Source of the DNA: an uncultured bacterium
GTDB taxonomy: Bacteria > Cyanobacteriota > Vampirovibrionia > Gastranaerophilales > Gastranaerophilaceae
NCBI GenBank assembly: GCA_948888345.1
Contig: CAQTPN010000074.1
Coordinates: forward strand, 1-6,871
Reading direction: 5' to 3'
Length of the DNA stretch: 6,871 nucleotides
In this document: positions 1 to 5,610 of the stretch, one piece after another
Position numbering within the stretch: the stretch's first letter is position 1
Layout: each line of letters opens with the position of its first letter
Program-made: the position numbers and the translations under genes
The notes under the pieces: generated by a model
Told to the model about the DNA's origin: nothing
Database searches by the model: none
What the model saw: only the letters and a program-made list of their open reading frames with translations

Positions 1-2
1 TT

Positions 3-623
3 ATGACAGGAAAATTTCCGGATACGGTAATAAACAGATTAACCTTATATCATTGTATTCTTATAGATTACATAAAAAATAACCTTGAAAACATAACAAG
101 CTCTGCCATTGCAGGCCTTTTAAAGATTGATGATTCACAGGTCAGAAAAGACATATCACTCCTTAAAAATACCGGCAAAAGCCGTGTCGGGTATAATGTT
201 TTGGAATTAAAAAATTCAATTGAAAAAACTCTGGGCTTTGAAAGGCCGAAAAATGCTTTTATAGTAGGTGCAGGAAACCTAGGAATGGCACTTGCAAACT
301 ACAATAATTTTAAAGATTACGGATTAAATGTCATTGCCCTTTTTGATAACGATAAAAACAAAATCGGCAAAAAAATAAAAGAAAAAGAAATCCATGATGT
401 TGAAAAGCTGCCCGAATTAGCGGCAAAATTAAATATAGAAATGGCCATTTTGACCGTACCCTTTGATATTGCGCAAAATATTGCAGACTTTCTCGTAAAA
501 TCAAATATTAAATATATATGGAACTTTTCCCCTACAGTTCTTGTTGTTCCAAAAGAAATTGAGGTTTGGAATGAAAATCTTATGGGGAATTTTTTACAGT
601 TTTCTTATAAAATAGGTAAATAA
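3..623 (+). CDS. rex: Redox-sensing transcriptional repressor Rex
   Basis: This is a 206-residue Rex-family protein, a cytoplasmic dimeric repressor whose DNA binding is controlled by the NADH/NAD+ ratio and which usually represses fermentation and respiration genes. Residues 1-75 form the winged-helix domain, with the characteristic QVRKD at 46-50 and RVGYNV at 61-66. A Rossmann domain follows: the dinucleotide-binding GAGNLG lies at 89-94, and an acidic residue ends the second strand (LFDND, D115), as expected for NAD(H) preference. The C-terminal NFSP (174-177) and the helix near 194-203 match the family's NFAP motif and domain-swapped tail. Length is normal, so the ATG at base 3 is probably the true start, although only two bases precede it and promoter and ribosome site are off-window. 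The GKRGVGY-type wing is slightly diverged (TGKSRVGY). Its stop lies one base from the converging transglycosylase stop. Confidence 0.93.
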   Translation: MTGKFPDTVINRLTLYHCILIDYIKNNLENITSSAIAGLLKIDDSQVRKDISLLKNTGKSRVGYNVLELKNSIEKTLGFERPKNAFIVGAGNLGMALANYNNFKDYGLNVIALFDNDKNKIGKKIKEKEIHDVEKLPELAAKLNIEMAILTVPFDIAQNIADFLVKSNIKYIWNFSPTVLVVPKEIEVWNENLMGNFLQFSYKIGK

Positions 624-624
624 A

Positions 625-1941
625 TTAATCCGGATACCGAACACTGCCATCTTTATCATTTACATAAACATGCGGCACGCCGTCTTCTTCGTCTGCAAAA
701 TAGTCTCTGTCCATAATATAATCCCAGATAACTCCATATCTGCTTAACGGTTCAAGATGGTCTTCATAACATTCTTCTATATACTTTTCGCCCACATAGC
801 CGTCTTTTACAGACCCTTCTCCCGCGTTATAAGCGGATAAAATCTTTTCAAAATCGCCATCATACTTATGATTTAAATACGAAAGTATCATGGCACCATG
901 CCCTGCATTTCCGCGCATATTGTTGCGGCCAAGTTTTTTTATTTCAGTAATATCTTCTTCCGATACACCGTTTTTCTTAAACCAGCTTGCAATCCTGTCA
1001 AAATCAGCTTCTGCAATATCGGTCAATTGATACCAGCCTGTATCCCCATCTTTATTTACAACAACCTTATGTGTTTTCCAGTTTGTAAAAAAGCCTGTAG
1101 ATTCCTGTTCCAAAACGCATGCCTGCAATTCAAGCGGCAATTCGCCAAGGCCGAATTTATCGTTAAATTCTTCCAAAAGTTCAATAATATTTCCGCCGTA
1201 TTCAATAGAAGCGCGCCTTAAGGCAATTTCCATATCATTAAAAGCCTCTTTAACATCAGGGTTTTCTTCCAGAATTTTATTAACCTCTTCAATCTGCGCC
1301 TGCTTTGCTGCAGCAAGAAGTTCTTCTTCCGTTACAACATTATCCGTTTGAGAAGTATCGCCAAGATAAACTACATTATTTTCATCATCATAAATAAACT
1401 CTGTATCATCACACTTATTAATGCCGCTGTCATGCACTTCCTGGGTTTCAAATACAATTCTGTCCGGTTCTATAGATTTGCCTTCAAATTTATCAGAGGC
1501 CATTAAACCTTTTCCGCCCATAATTAACGCTGCCGCCCCGATTATTCCGGCAGCACCTACAGCGCATCTTTTCTTTAAAACTTGAAGTTTGCGCTGTCTC
1601 TTGCGTATTTCTCTATATTTTTTTCTTTGCTCCGGTGTCATATTTGACAAATCCGGACGCTGCTGCACTGTTGTCTTTTTTGCTTTATTTGAAGTTTTTC
1701 TTTTAGCCCCGGTCTGCCGCCCGCGTAAAATATCCTCTCCTGCGGTTTTTTTTGAAGAAAATGAAGAGCTTCTGCTGAATTCATCCTTTGCGGGAGTTCT
1801 TACAAGACGATTTTCCGCTGTTGAAGAATGACTTCCTCTAACGCGTTCATCTTTATATGCAGACCCTCTGACCCCATAGGAAATATTATAATTTCCCTTG
1901 GATATGGGCCTATAATCAATACTTCTTTCAGCTGAGCTCAT
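625..1941 (-). CDS. Membrane-anchored lytic transglycosylase (SLT domain)
   Basis: This 438-residue protein would cleave the MurNAc-GlcNAc bond of peptidoglycan outside the cytoplasmic membrane, forming 1,6-anhydro ends. Residues 1-125 are rich in Lys, Arg and Ser and presumably cytoplasmic. A hydrophobic Ala/Gly/Ile segment at about 126-147 follows the basic KKR, so it should act as an uncleaved signal anchor (N-in, C-out). An acidic linker with helical stretches spans about 150-260. The SLT goslysin-like domain covers about 262-400: the catalytic Glu is probably E280 in the ES motif (EQES, 278-281), then GWYQLT (302-307, the family's G-L-M-Q-type motif), NAGHGAMILSYL (345-356) and SAYNAGEGSV (369-378). 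Family and fold are clear; the physiological role (remodelling, division, secretion-system assembly) is not. The ATG at 1941 has only a weak AAGAAA-like ribosome site immediately before it. The next Met is residue 101, so the start is probable but not proven. Confidence 0.86.
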   Translation of the reverse strand: MSSAERSIDYRPISKGNYNISYGVRGSAYKDERVRGSHSSTAENRLVRTPAKDEFSRSSSFSSKKTAGEDILRGRQTGAKRKTSNKAKKTTVQQRPDLSNMTPEQRKKYREIRKRQRKLQVLKKRCAVGAAGIIGAAALIMGGKGLMASDKFEGKSIEPDRIVFETQEVHDSGINKCDDTEFIYDDENNVVYLGDTSQTDNVVTEEELLAAAKQAQIEEVNKILEENPDVKEAFNDMEIALRRASIEYGGNIIELLEEFNDKFGLGELPLELQACVLEQESTGFFTNWKTHKVVVNKDGDTGWYQLTDIAEADFDRIASWFKKNGVSEEDITEIKKLGRNNMRGNAGHGAMILSYLNHKYDGDFEKILSAYNAGEGSVKDGYVGEKYIEECYEDHLEPLSRYGVIWDYIMDRDYFADEEDGVPHVYVNDKDGSVRYPD

Positions 1942-2021
1942 TTTCTTAAATTCACTAAATTATTTTGTTATACAGATACAGTTATAAAAACATTTAATGC
2001 AATTTTCTTTACATTTATGCT
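1942..2021 (-). other. AT-rich leader of the transglycosylase gene, no clear promoter
   Basis: This short gap lies between the transglycosylase start and the hairpin beyond rpmB. On the minus strand it holds two -10-like TATAAC hexamers (1967-1972 and 1981-1986). Neither has a recognisable -35 at 16-18 bases; the nearest TTGCAT (1997-2002) is 10 and 24 bases away. The promoter of the transglycosylase gene therefore remains unidentified. It may use another sigma factor or depend on readthrough from rpmB. Confidence 0.3.
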
Positions 2022-2062
2022 AAAAAACTTGAAGTTTTATTAAGCATTCACCTCAAGTTTTT
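2022..2062 (-). terminator. Probable intrinsic terminator downstream of rpmB
   Basis: A perfect 10-base inverted repeat is present: AAAAACTTGA at 2023-2032 pairs with TCAAGTTTTT at 2053-2062. One mismatch and a further G-C pair extend the stem inward, around an approximately 16-base loop. Read leftward it starts 33 bases after the rpmB stop and ends in a run of six T, as expected for a Rho-independent terminator. The stem is AT-rich, with only two or three G-C pairs, and the T run is part of the stem, so efficiency may be modest. Its symmetry would also let it act on rightward transcripts. Confidence 0.55.
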
Positions 2063-2095
2063 AAACCAAATATTTTTCTAAATAAAAAGCAAGAA

Positions 2096-2287
2096 TTATA
2101 CAGCTTTTTGAACCTTTCCTGCTTTAATGCAAGAGGTGCAAACTTTAATTCTTTTAACACGACCGTTAACAACAACCTTTACACTTTGAAGGTTGGGTAA
2201 CTGTCTATAAATATGATGCTTGTGTGAAAATGAAAGCTTAGAAGCCTTTTTTGATTCTTTTCCGCAGCATTCGCAAACTATTGACAT
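2096..2287 (-). CDS. rpmB: 50S ribosomal protein L28 (bL28)
   Basis: This 63-residue basic protein is bL28, a structural protein of the large ribosomal subunit. The N-terminus carries C5-x2-C8 (VCECCGK) and the C-terminus C50-x2-C53 (KVCTSCIKAGKV), the four-cysteine zinc-binding form of L28. Between them lie the family's histidine-rich SFSHKHH (19-25) and the NGRVKRIKV strand (41-49). The length is normal for the short zinc-containing form. The ATG at 2287 is preceded by AAAGGAT at 2295-2301, with seven bases between, a good Shine-Dalgarno site. A near-consensus promoter lies just upstream and a hairpin terminator downstream, so it can be transcribed alone, although readthrough from the SPOR gene 114 bases upstream is likely too. 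Confidence 0.96.
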   Translation of the reverse strand: MSIVCECCGKESKKASKLSFSHKHHIYRQLPNLQSVKVVVNGRVKRIKVCTSCIKAGKVQKAV

Positions 2288-2344
2288 TATATTAATCCTT
2301 TCAATTGTATTCCGAAATTAATCTAAAATGTTCTGGCATTATTC

Positions 2345-2372
2345 ATTTTACGACATAAACCGTAATAGTCAA
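2345..2372 (-). promoter_or_regulatory. Sigma-70-type promoter of rpmB
   Basis: On the minus strand, -35 TTGACT (2367-2372) and -10 TAAAAT (2345-2350) are separated by 16 bases, each one mismatch from consensus. A second TTGACT lies seven bases further upstream (2374-2379). Transcription would start near 2338, giving a leader of about 50 bases that contains the rpmB Shine-Dalgarno site. No hairpin is visible between the SPOR gene stop at 2402 and this promoter. Confidence 0.65.
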
Positions 2373-2401
2373 GAGTCAAATTTATCAAAAGCAAATCTCT
2401 A

Positions 2402-3226
2402 TTACTGCTGGTAAATCCAAACATCATAGCCGTCTTTCCCATAGCTTCCCGCTACACTTCTTGCAACATCCATATTTGTATAAGAACCTATTTGAAGACA
2501 ATATACATTATCAACTTTTCTTATAAAAGGTGCTGTTTTTCTGGCATTCTTCATGCCGGTTTGCGCGGTTTTAGCTTCATCAAATGTCGAATATTTACCG
2601 ATTAATACCTTGATATTGGCTCTTGGTGTAAGTTCTATGGGCGCATAAGCTCCTTGAACATCAACATTCAGTTCATTAGAACCATCCTGCACCTGCTGTT
2701 TTGAAGCACTATCATCCGGCTTAGGCTGCCCGCTTTGAATATTCCCTGCAGGTTTCACCTTTTGAGGCTGGCTTTCTTCTTCGCTATCAGATATATTAAA
2801 CTCTTCTTCCATTGATTTTAATTTTTCAAAATGCTCAAGATTCATAACCTCATTTTTGTCTCTATCCTGCGGCAGCACACGGCTTTCAGACGGTGCGTTT
2901 TCTTCTTCCTGAATCAAAACAAGCCTTTTGTCAATGGTTCTTTTATCATTATCGTAGGTTTCAGCAAAATAGTTATCCCCTAATCCTTGATTTTCCCCAT
3001 TTTTTGAAATTTCTGCCGCATTTCTGCCATATTCAATATCTATACGCTTTGCATATTTTTTAATAAAAACAACTACACAGATAAAAATTATGCAAAAGGT
3101 AACAAAAGATAATTTTAAAACCCTTCTTACCTTTTCAATACGCTTTTCCACCCTCTGCACCCTAGATGGGTTCATTTTGCTTTTCTTATAGGTAAGATAA
3201 TCTGAAGATGAATTATTGTATCGCAC
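2402..3226 (-). CDS. Membrane-anchored SPOR-domain protein
   Basis: This 274-residue protein has a basic cytoplasmic N-terminus (1-37, with KRIEKVRRVLK), one strongly hydrophobic segment at about 38-55 followed by KKYAKR, a long low-complexity linker rich in Glu, Asp, Gln, Ser and Pro (about 65-200), and a C-terminal SPOR domain (about 203-274). The SPOR domain shows its two half-repeats: VLIGKYSTFDEAKTA (207-221) and YCLQIGSYTNMDVARSVA (242-259). SPOR domains bind glycan strands lacking stem peptides, which typically places such proteins at the division septum; the order of parts here resembles FtsN, but family identity beyond SPOR is not shown. The start is GTG at 3226, directly abutting the TAG of the DUF366 gene and backed by a strong ribosome site. 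It is probably the last gene of the HEAT-queC-DUF366-SPOR operon. Confidence 0.87.
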   Translation of the reverse strand: MRYNNSSSDYLTYKKSKMNPSRVQRVEKRIEKVRRVLKLSFVTFCIIFICVVVFIKKYAKRIDIEYGRNAAEISKNGENQGLGDNYFAETYDNDKRTIDKRLVLIQEEENAPSESRVLPQDRDKNEVMNLEHFEKLKSMEEEFNISDSEEESQPQKVKPAGNIQSGQPKPDDSASKQQVQDGSNELNVDVQGAYAPIELTPRANIKVLIGKYSTFDEAKTAQTGMKNARKTAPFIRKVDNVYCLQIGSYTNMDVARSVAGSYGKDGYDVWIYQQ

Positions 3227-3784
3227 CTAAAACACCCCTCTCACCTTTGATTTTGCAAAATTCATATCATCAATTTCATCTGTAAATTTTTCGAGAATTT
3301 CAAGCGCAAATTCTTTAATATCAATAATTCCCATCTCATTTAAAGATGAAATTTCAATAGGTGCACCCGTTTTTACAATATTTAAAGCTGTATGAATTAA
3401 TGATGAAGTTATCGATTTTGTTGCAATTGAAACTGAAAGTTTTCTTCCTTCATAAAAAAGGTCATCCCCGTTTCTTTTAACCTGAATACCGCGCCCTTCA
3501 AGCACTTCTTTAATAATACATATAAAAAGCCTTTGCAAGCACACCATATTATAAAGACCGATTTCAAAGTCTTCAATAATAAAATTCAGCATCTTATCTG
3601 ATTTAATGGGTTCATTATTAATAACATCCTCAATATCAACCATTTCGGATAAATCTACCCGAACCGGCCCGATAAATGCAGCAGCAGCACTCCCCTCAAC
3701 GTTAAAATTCCTGTAAATCCAGTGAGGAGAAAGCTCGCGCCCTGTATATGTTATCTCTTTATCAATAAATATGCTTTTCATCAT
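3227..3784 (-). CDS. DUF366 family protein, function unknown
   Basis: This 185-residue cytoplasmic protein fits the DUF366 family from remembered motifs: YTGRELSPHWIYRNF (13-27), a GP pair (39-40), MVDIEDV (48-54), QR (84-85), GDDLFYEGRKLSVSIAT (106-122) with its conserved basic residues, H131, N135 and a C-terminal K-x-K-VR (178-182). No signal peptide or membrane segment is present. The dense cluster of polar conserved residues around 103-135 looks like an active or ligand-binding site, but no reaction is assigned to this family that I know of. It starts 28 bases after queC and ends exactly where the SPOR gene begins, so it is cotranscribed with both; queC as partner is the more plausible clue. 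Two tandem Met codons (3784 and 3781) could each be the start, since the upstream ribosome site is weak. Confidence 0.84.
   Translation of the reverse strand: MMKSIFIDKEITYTGRELSPHWIYRNFNVEGSAAAAFIGPVRVDLSEMVDIEDVINNEPIKSDKMLNFIIEDFEIGLYNMVCLQRLFICIIKEVLEGRGIQVKRNGDDLFYEGRKLSVSIATKSITSSLIHTALNIVKTGAPIEISSLNEMGIIDIKEFALEILEKFTDEIDDMNFAKSKVRGVF
3235..3242 (-). promoter_or_regulatory. Shine-Dalgarno site that fixes the GTG start of the SPOR gene
   Basis: The minus-strand sequence GAGAGGGG lies eight bases before the GTG at 3226 and inside the final codons of the DUF366 gene. It supports GTG as the true start over the ATG at residue 18 and implies that the ribosome finishing DUF366 can restart at once on the next gene. 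Confidence 0.6.
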
Positions 3785-3812
3785 CTTTACTAATTCTTAT
3801 CTTTATAATGCT

Positions 3813-4484
3813 TTAAAAGAAAAGTTTTATCAAGTCTTTATGTTCACTTTGTAATATTGCGTTTTTCAGCCGCTTGCAGCTTTCGCATGTCCCGCAGTGG
3901 CTTTTTTCGTCTTTTGTCCCATTATAACAGCTTTTTAAAAGACTTAAATCAACACCCAGCTCTACAGCAAGATTAATAATTTCATGCTTTAAAAGCCCCG
4001 CCAGAGGGGCAATTACTTTTACCCCGTTTAATGTTGAATATTTAAAACAATCTTCAAGTTTTTTACAAAATTCAAGTGAATTATCACTGAATGTTTCAGC
4101 TTCTTCTTTGTTTGCCCCGAAAATTAAAACTCCATAACCGAAAGCATCACAGTATGATGCCCCGACATTTAAAAATAAACCGTTTCTGTTTGGCACCCAG
4201 ACGGCCTTCATGCTGTCTTTTCCGAGAGTTTCAAATTCAAGATTTTTATCATCCTTATTTAAAGCGGAATTGCTTATTTGCCCCAAAAAAGGCAGTTTTA
4301 TAACCCTATGCTCAATATTATAAAACCTGCATATTTCAGAAGCTGAATTAATTTCATCCTCAAGTGCCCTTTGCCCGTAATCAAATGTTAAAGCCAGCTT
4401 AATATCATATTTTAAACGCGCGGATGCAAGACTTACAAGGGAATCAAGCCCTCCTGATAACAAAATAACCCCTTTATTATTCAT
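3813..4484 (-). CDS. queC: QueC-type 7-cyano-7-deazaguanine (preQ0) synthase
   Basis: This 223-residue protein is a QueC-type enzyme, which uses ATP and ammonia to turn 7-carboxy-7-deazaguanine into preQ0 on the way to queuosine or to deazaguanine DNA modification. It has the ATP-pyrophosphatase P-loop SGGLDS (10-15), TFDYGQR (33-39), VPNRNG (97-102), GAN (123-125) and a zinc site of C186, C197, C200 and C203 (CGTCESCKR). Where typical QueC has YPDCR-D-EF it has FSDNS-L-EF (132-139), so it belongs to a divergent QueC form. An ATG at 4556 would add 24 residues, but these overlap the upstream gene and precede the normal start of the fold. The ATG at 4484 has a purine-rich GGGGGAAGAAG before it and overlaps the HEAT stop by 8 bases. 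No queD, queE or queF is in the window, so the preQ0 assignment rests on homology alone. Confidence 0.88.
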   Translation of the reverse strand: MNNKGVILLSGGLDSLVSLASARLKYDIKLALTFDYGQRALEDEINSASEICRFYNIEHRVIKLPFLGQISNSALNKDDKNLEFETLGKDSMKAVWVPNRNGLFLNVGASYCDAFGYGVLIFGANKEEAETFSDNSLEFCKKLEDCFKYSTLNGVKVIAPLAGLLKHEIINLAVELGVDLSLLKSCYNGTKDEKSHCGTCESCKRLKNAILQSEHKDLIKLFF

Positions 4485-5457
4485 CTTCTTCCCCCAAAAG
4501 CTCTTCTTCCAAAATGTTTCCGGCTTCTTCCCTGCAATAATAAGGCATATTTTCATCCTTTAAAATTTCTTTTAAAATACCCTCCCCAAGAAGATTATAA
4601 AGTGCTGTTACCGCATTCCTTGCTACTTCTTCATCATCGTCATGGAGCATATTTTTAATAAGTTCAGCCCCGCCGAAATTATTTTCTCCATCCAATTCCA
4701 AATTCATCAAAGATTCAATTGCATTAAGCCGCACCTGCGGAGAATCATCCGAAAGCGCATCTTTCAGTGCATTAAATACCCTTTTGTTATAAGGCATGCT
4801 GAATTTCCCGAGTGCCTCAATAACCCTTTCTTTTAAGAATGTAAATTTATTTAGAAAATTCTTCTTTGCCTCAAGTATGCTCAAAAACGGGTCAATTGCC
4901 CTCATATCGCCTATCAAGCCAAGTGCTACGGCGGCTGATTCTCTTACATAAACCGATTTTTCCTCTTCATCCGATACAACATTAATCAAAGATTCCACAG
5001 CGTTTTTATCTCCGATTTTACCAAGTGCTTCAGCTGCAGCCAGCCTTGTTTTATAATGCTCATTTTTATTATTCAGGCAATATAAAACAGACGGAATTGA
5101 TTTTACGTCTTTATAGTTTGAAATAGCCTTTAAACAAAGTACACGAAGAGTTATATATGCGCCATATTCCTCCTCGCTAAAAGAATTTTTATCAAATTCA
5201 AGCAAAAAATCAATTAAATCATCAAGATTTTTTTTATGCCCCAAAAGATTAATTTCCCTGATTAAGGCATCCAAAAAATTCACATCCTTAATATTTTTTA
5301 AAAGGATAGAATAAATTTCGGCTAAATCATCTTTATAAAATTCTTCTTTTAAATTCGCAAAAAAGGTGGAAAAATCACCCCCGCAAGCCTCAAGGGATTC
5401 TTTAAATAAATGTAAATTTTCTTCCGCCGCTTTTATCGGGTAAGTTTTTTTCTCCAT
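4477..5457 (-). CDS. HEAT-repeat protein
   Basis: This 326-residue soluble, acidic, all-helical protein carries HEAT-like repeats. The clearest units are TRLAAAEALGKIGD (137-150), VRESAAVALGLIGD (171-184), ERVIEALGKF (210-219), VRLNAIESLMNL (242-253) and VARNAVTALYNLLG (278-291), each an AxxALG-type helix followed by a second helix. A further degenerate unit is likely near 305-320, and less regular helices fill 1-130. The C-terminus is very acidic (EEELLGEEDE). HEAT and PBS-lyase-like repeats make superhelical scaffolds for protein contacts, and some act on phycobilin or metal cofactors; no catalytic residue can be singled out, so I give no specific function. It heads the leftward operon and overlaps queC by eight bases, the queC ribosome site lying in its last codons. 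Its own ATG has a weak GGGG-containing site. Confidence 0.86.
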   Translation of the reverse strand: MEKKTYPIKAAEENLHLFKESLEACGGDFSTFFANLKEEFYKDDLAEIYSILLKNIKDVNFLDALIREINLLGHKKNLDDLIDFLLEFDKNSFSEEEYGAYITLRVLCLKAISNYKDVKSIPSVLYCLNNKNEHYKTRLAAAEALGKIGDKNAVESLINVVSDEEEKSVYVRESAAVALGLIGDMRAIDPFLSILEAKKNFLNKFTFLKERVIEALGKFSMPYNKRVFNALKDALSDDSPQVRLNAIESLMNLELDGENNFGGAELIKNMLHDDDEEVARNAVTALYNLLGEGILKEILKDENMPYYCREEAGNILEEELLGEEDE

Positions 5458-5485
5458 TTAAAAGCCCCAAAAATTACATCCTTTG

Positions 5486-5515
5486 TTTATAACAGAGTAC
5501 ACTAAAAATTGTAAA
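5486..5515 (-). promoter_or_regulatory. Promoter of the HEAT-queC-DUF366-SPOR operon
   Basis: On the minus strand, -35 TTTACA (5510-5515) and -10 TATAAA (5486-5491) are separated by 18 bases. Transcription would start near 5479 and leave a leader of about 22 bases, too short for a riboswitch. The -35 is itself one arm of the TGTAAA/TTTACA repeat cluster, so a protein bound there would block this promoter. Confidence 0.5.
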
Positions 5516-5533
5516 TTTTACATTAATTGTAAA
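5510..5533. repeat. TGTAAA/TTTACA inverted-repeat cluster, candidate operator
   Basis: Three copies of one hexamer alternate in orientation: TGTAAA (5510-5515), TTTACA (5517-5522) and TGTAAA (5528-5533). The first two form a perfect 13-base palindrome about a central T; the second and third form an inverted repeat with a five-base spacer. The nine-base AATTGTAAA occurs twice in direct orientation (5508-5515 region and 5525-5533). The cluster covers the -35 of the leftward promoter and ends six bases before the -35 of dnaG. This is the layout of an operator serving two divergent promoters, but AT-rich sequence makes such repeats easier by chance. Confidence 0.4.
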
Positions 5534-5538
5534 CTTTT

Positions 5539-5566
5539 TTGACAAAATATTCCAAATATATACAAA
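5539..5566 (+). promoter_or_regulatory. Promoter of dnaG
   Basis: A perfect -35 TTGACA (5539-5544) is followed after 16 bases by a weaker -10 TACAAA (5561-5566). Transcription would start near 5573, giving a leader of about 38 bases. A GGAAG at 5595-5599, eleven bases before the ATG, is the likely ribosome site, with slightly long spacing. Confidence 0.5.
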
Positions 5567-5610
5567 AAACTTTGTCTTAGTGTTAAAACGTATTGGAAGC
5601 ATAAAAAGAC

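Noticed and set aside
898..1221. Rightward open frame of 107 codons
   Set aside because: It lies antisense inside the well-supported transglycosylase catalytic domain and its protein has no recognisable domain.
1577..1590. AAAACTTGAAGTTT shared with the hairpin at 2024-2037
   Set aside because: Only 14 bases, AT-rich and near-palindromic; this copy encodes part of the Lys/Leu-rich helix of the transglycosylase, so chance is the simpler explanation.
1589..1831. Rightward open frame of 80 codons
   Set aside because: Antisense to the basic N-terminus of the transglycosylase; its hydrophobic, Phe-rich protein is the mirror of Lys-rich codons.
4091..4303. Rightward open frame of 70 codons
   Set aside because: Antisense to conserved QueC motifs, with no family resemblance.
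4485..4556. A 24-residue N-terminal extension of queC starting at the ATG at 4556
   Set aside because: It lies wholly within the HEAT gene in another frame, adds residues before the usual start of the QueC fold, and the ATG at 4484 has a purine-rich ribosome site.
4642..4836. Rightward open frame of 64 codons
   Set aside because: Antisense to the HEAT repeats, with no family resemblance or ribosome site of note.
5458..5485. preQ1 riboswitch controlling the queC operon
   Set aside because: The predicted leader is only about 22 bases and holds no C-rich loop or hairpin of the aptamer.
5508..5533. The TGTAAA/TTTACA cluster as a Rex operator
   Set aside because: Rex sites are 18 bases with TTGT and ACAA ends ten bases apart. 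Here the TTGT to ACA spacing is seven bases and the outer bases do not match.
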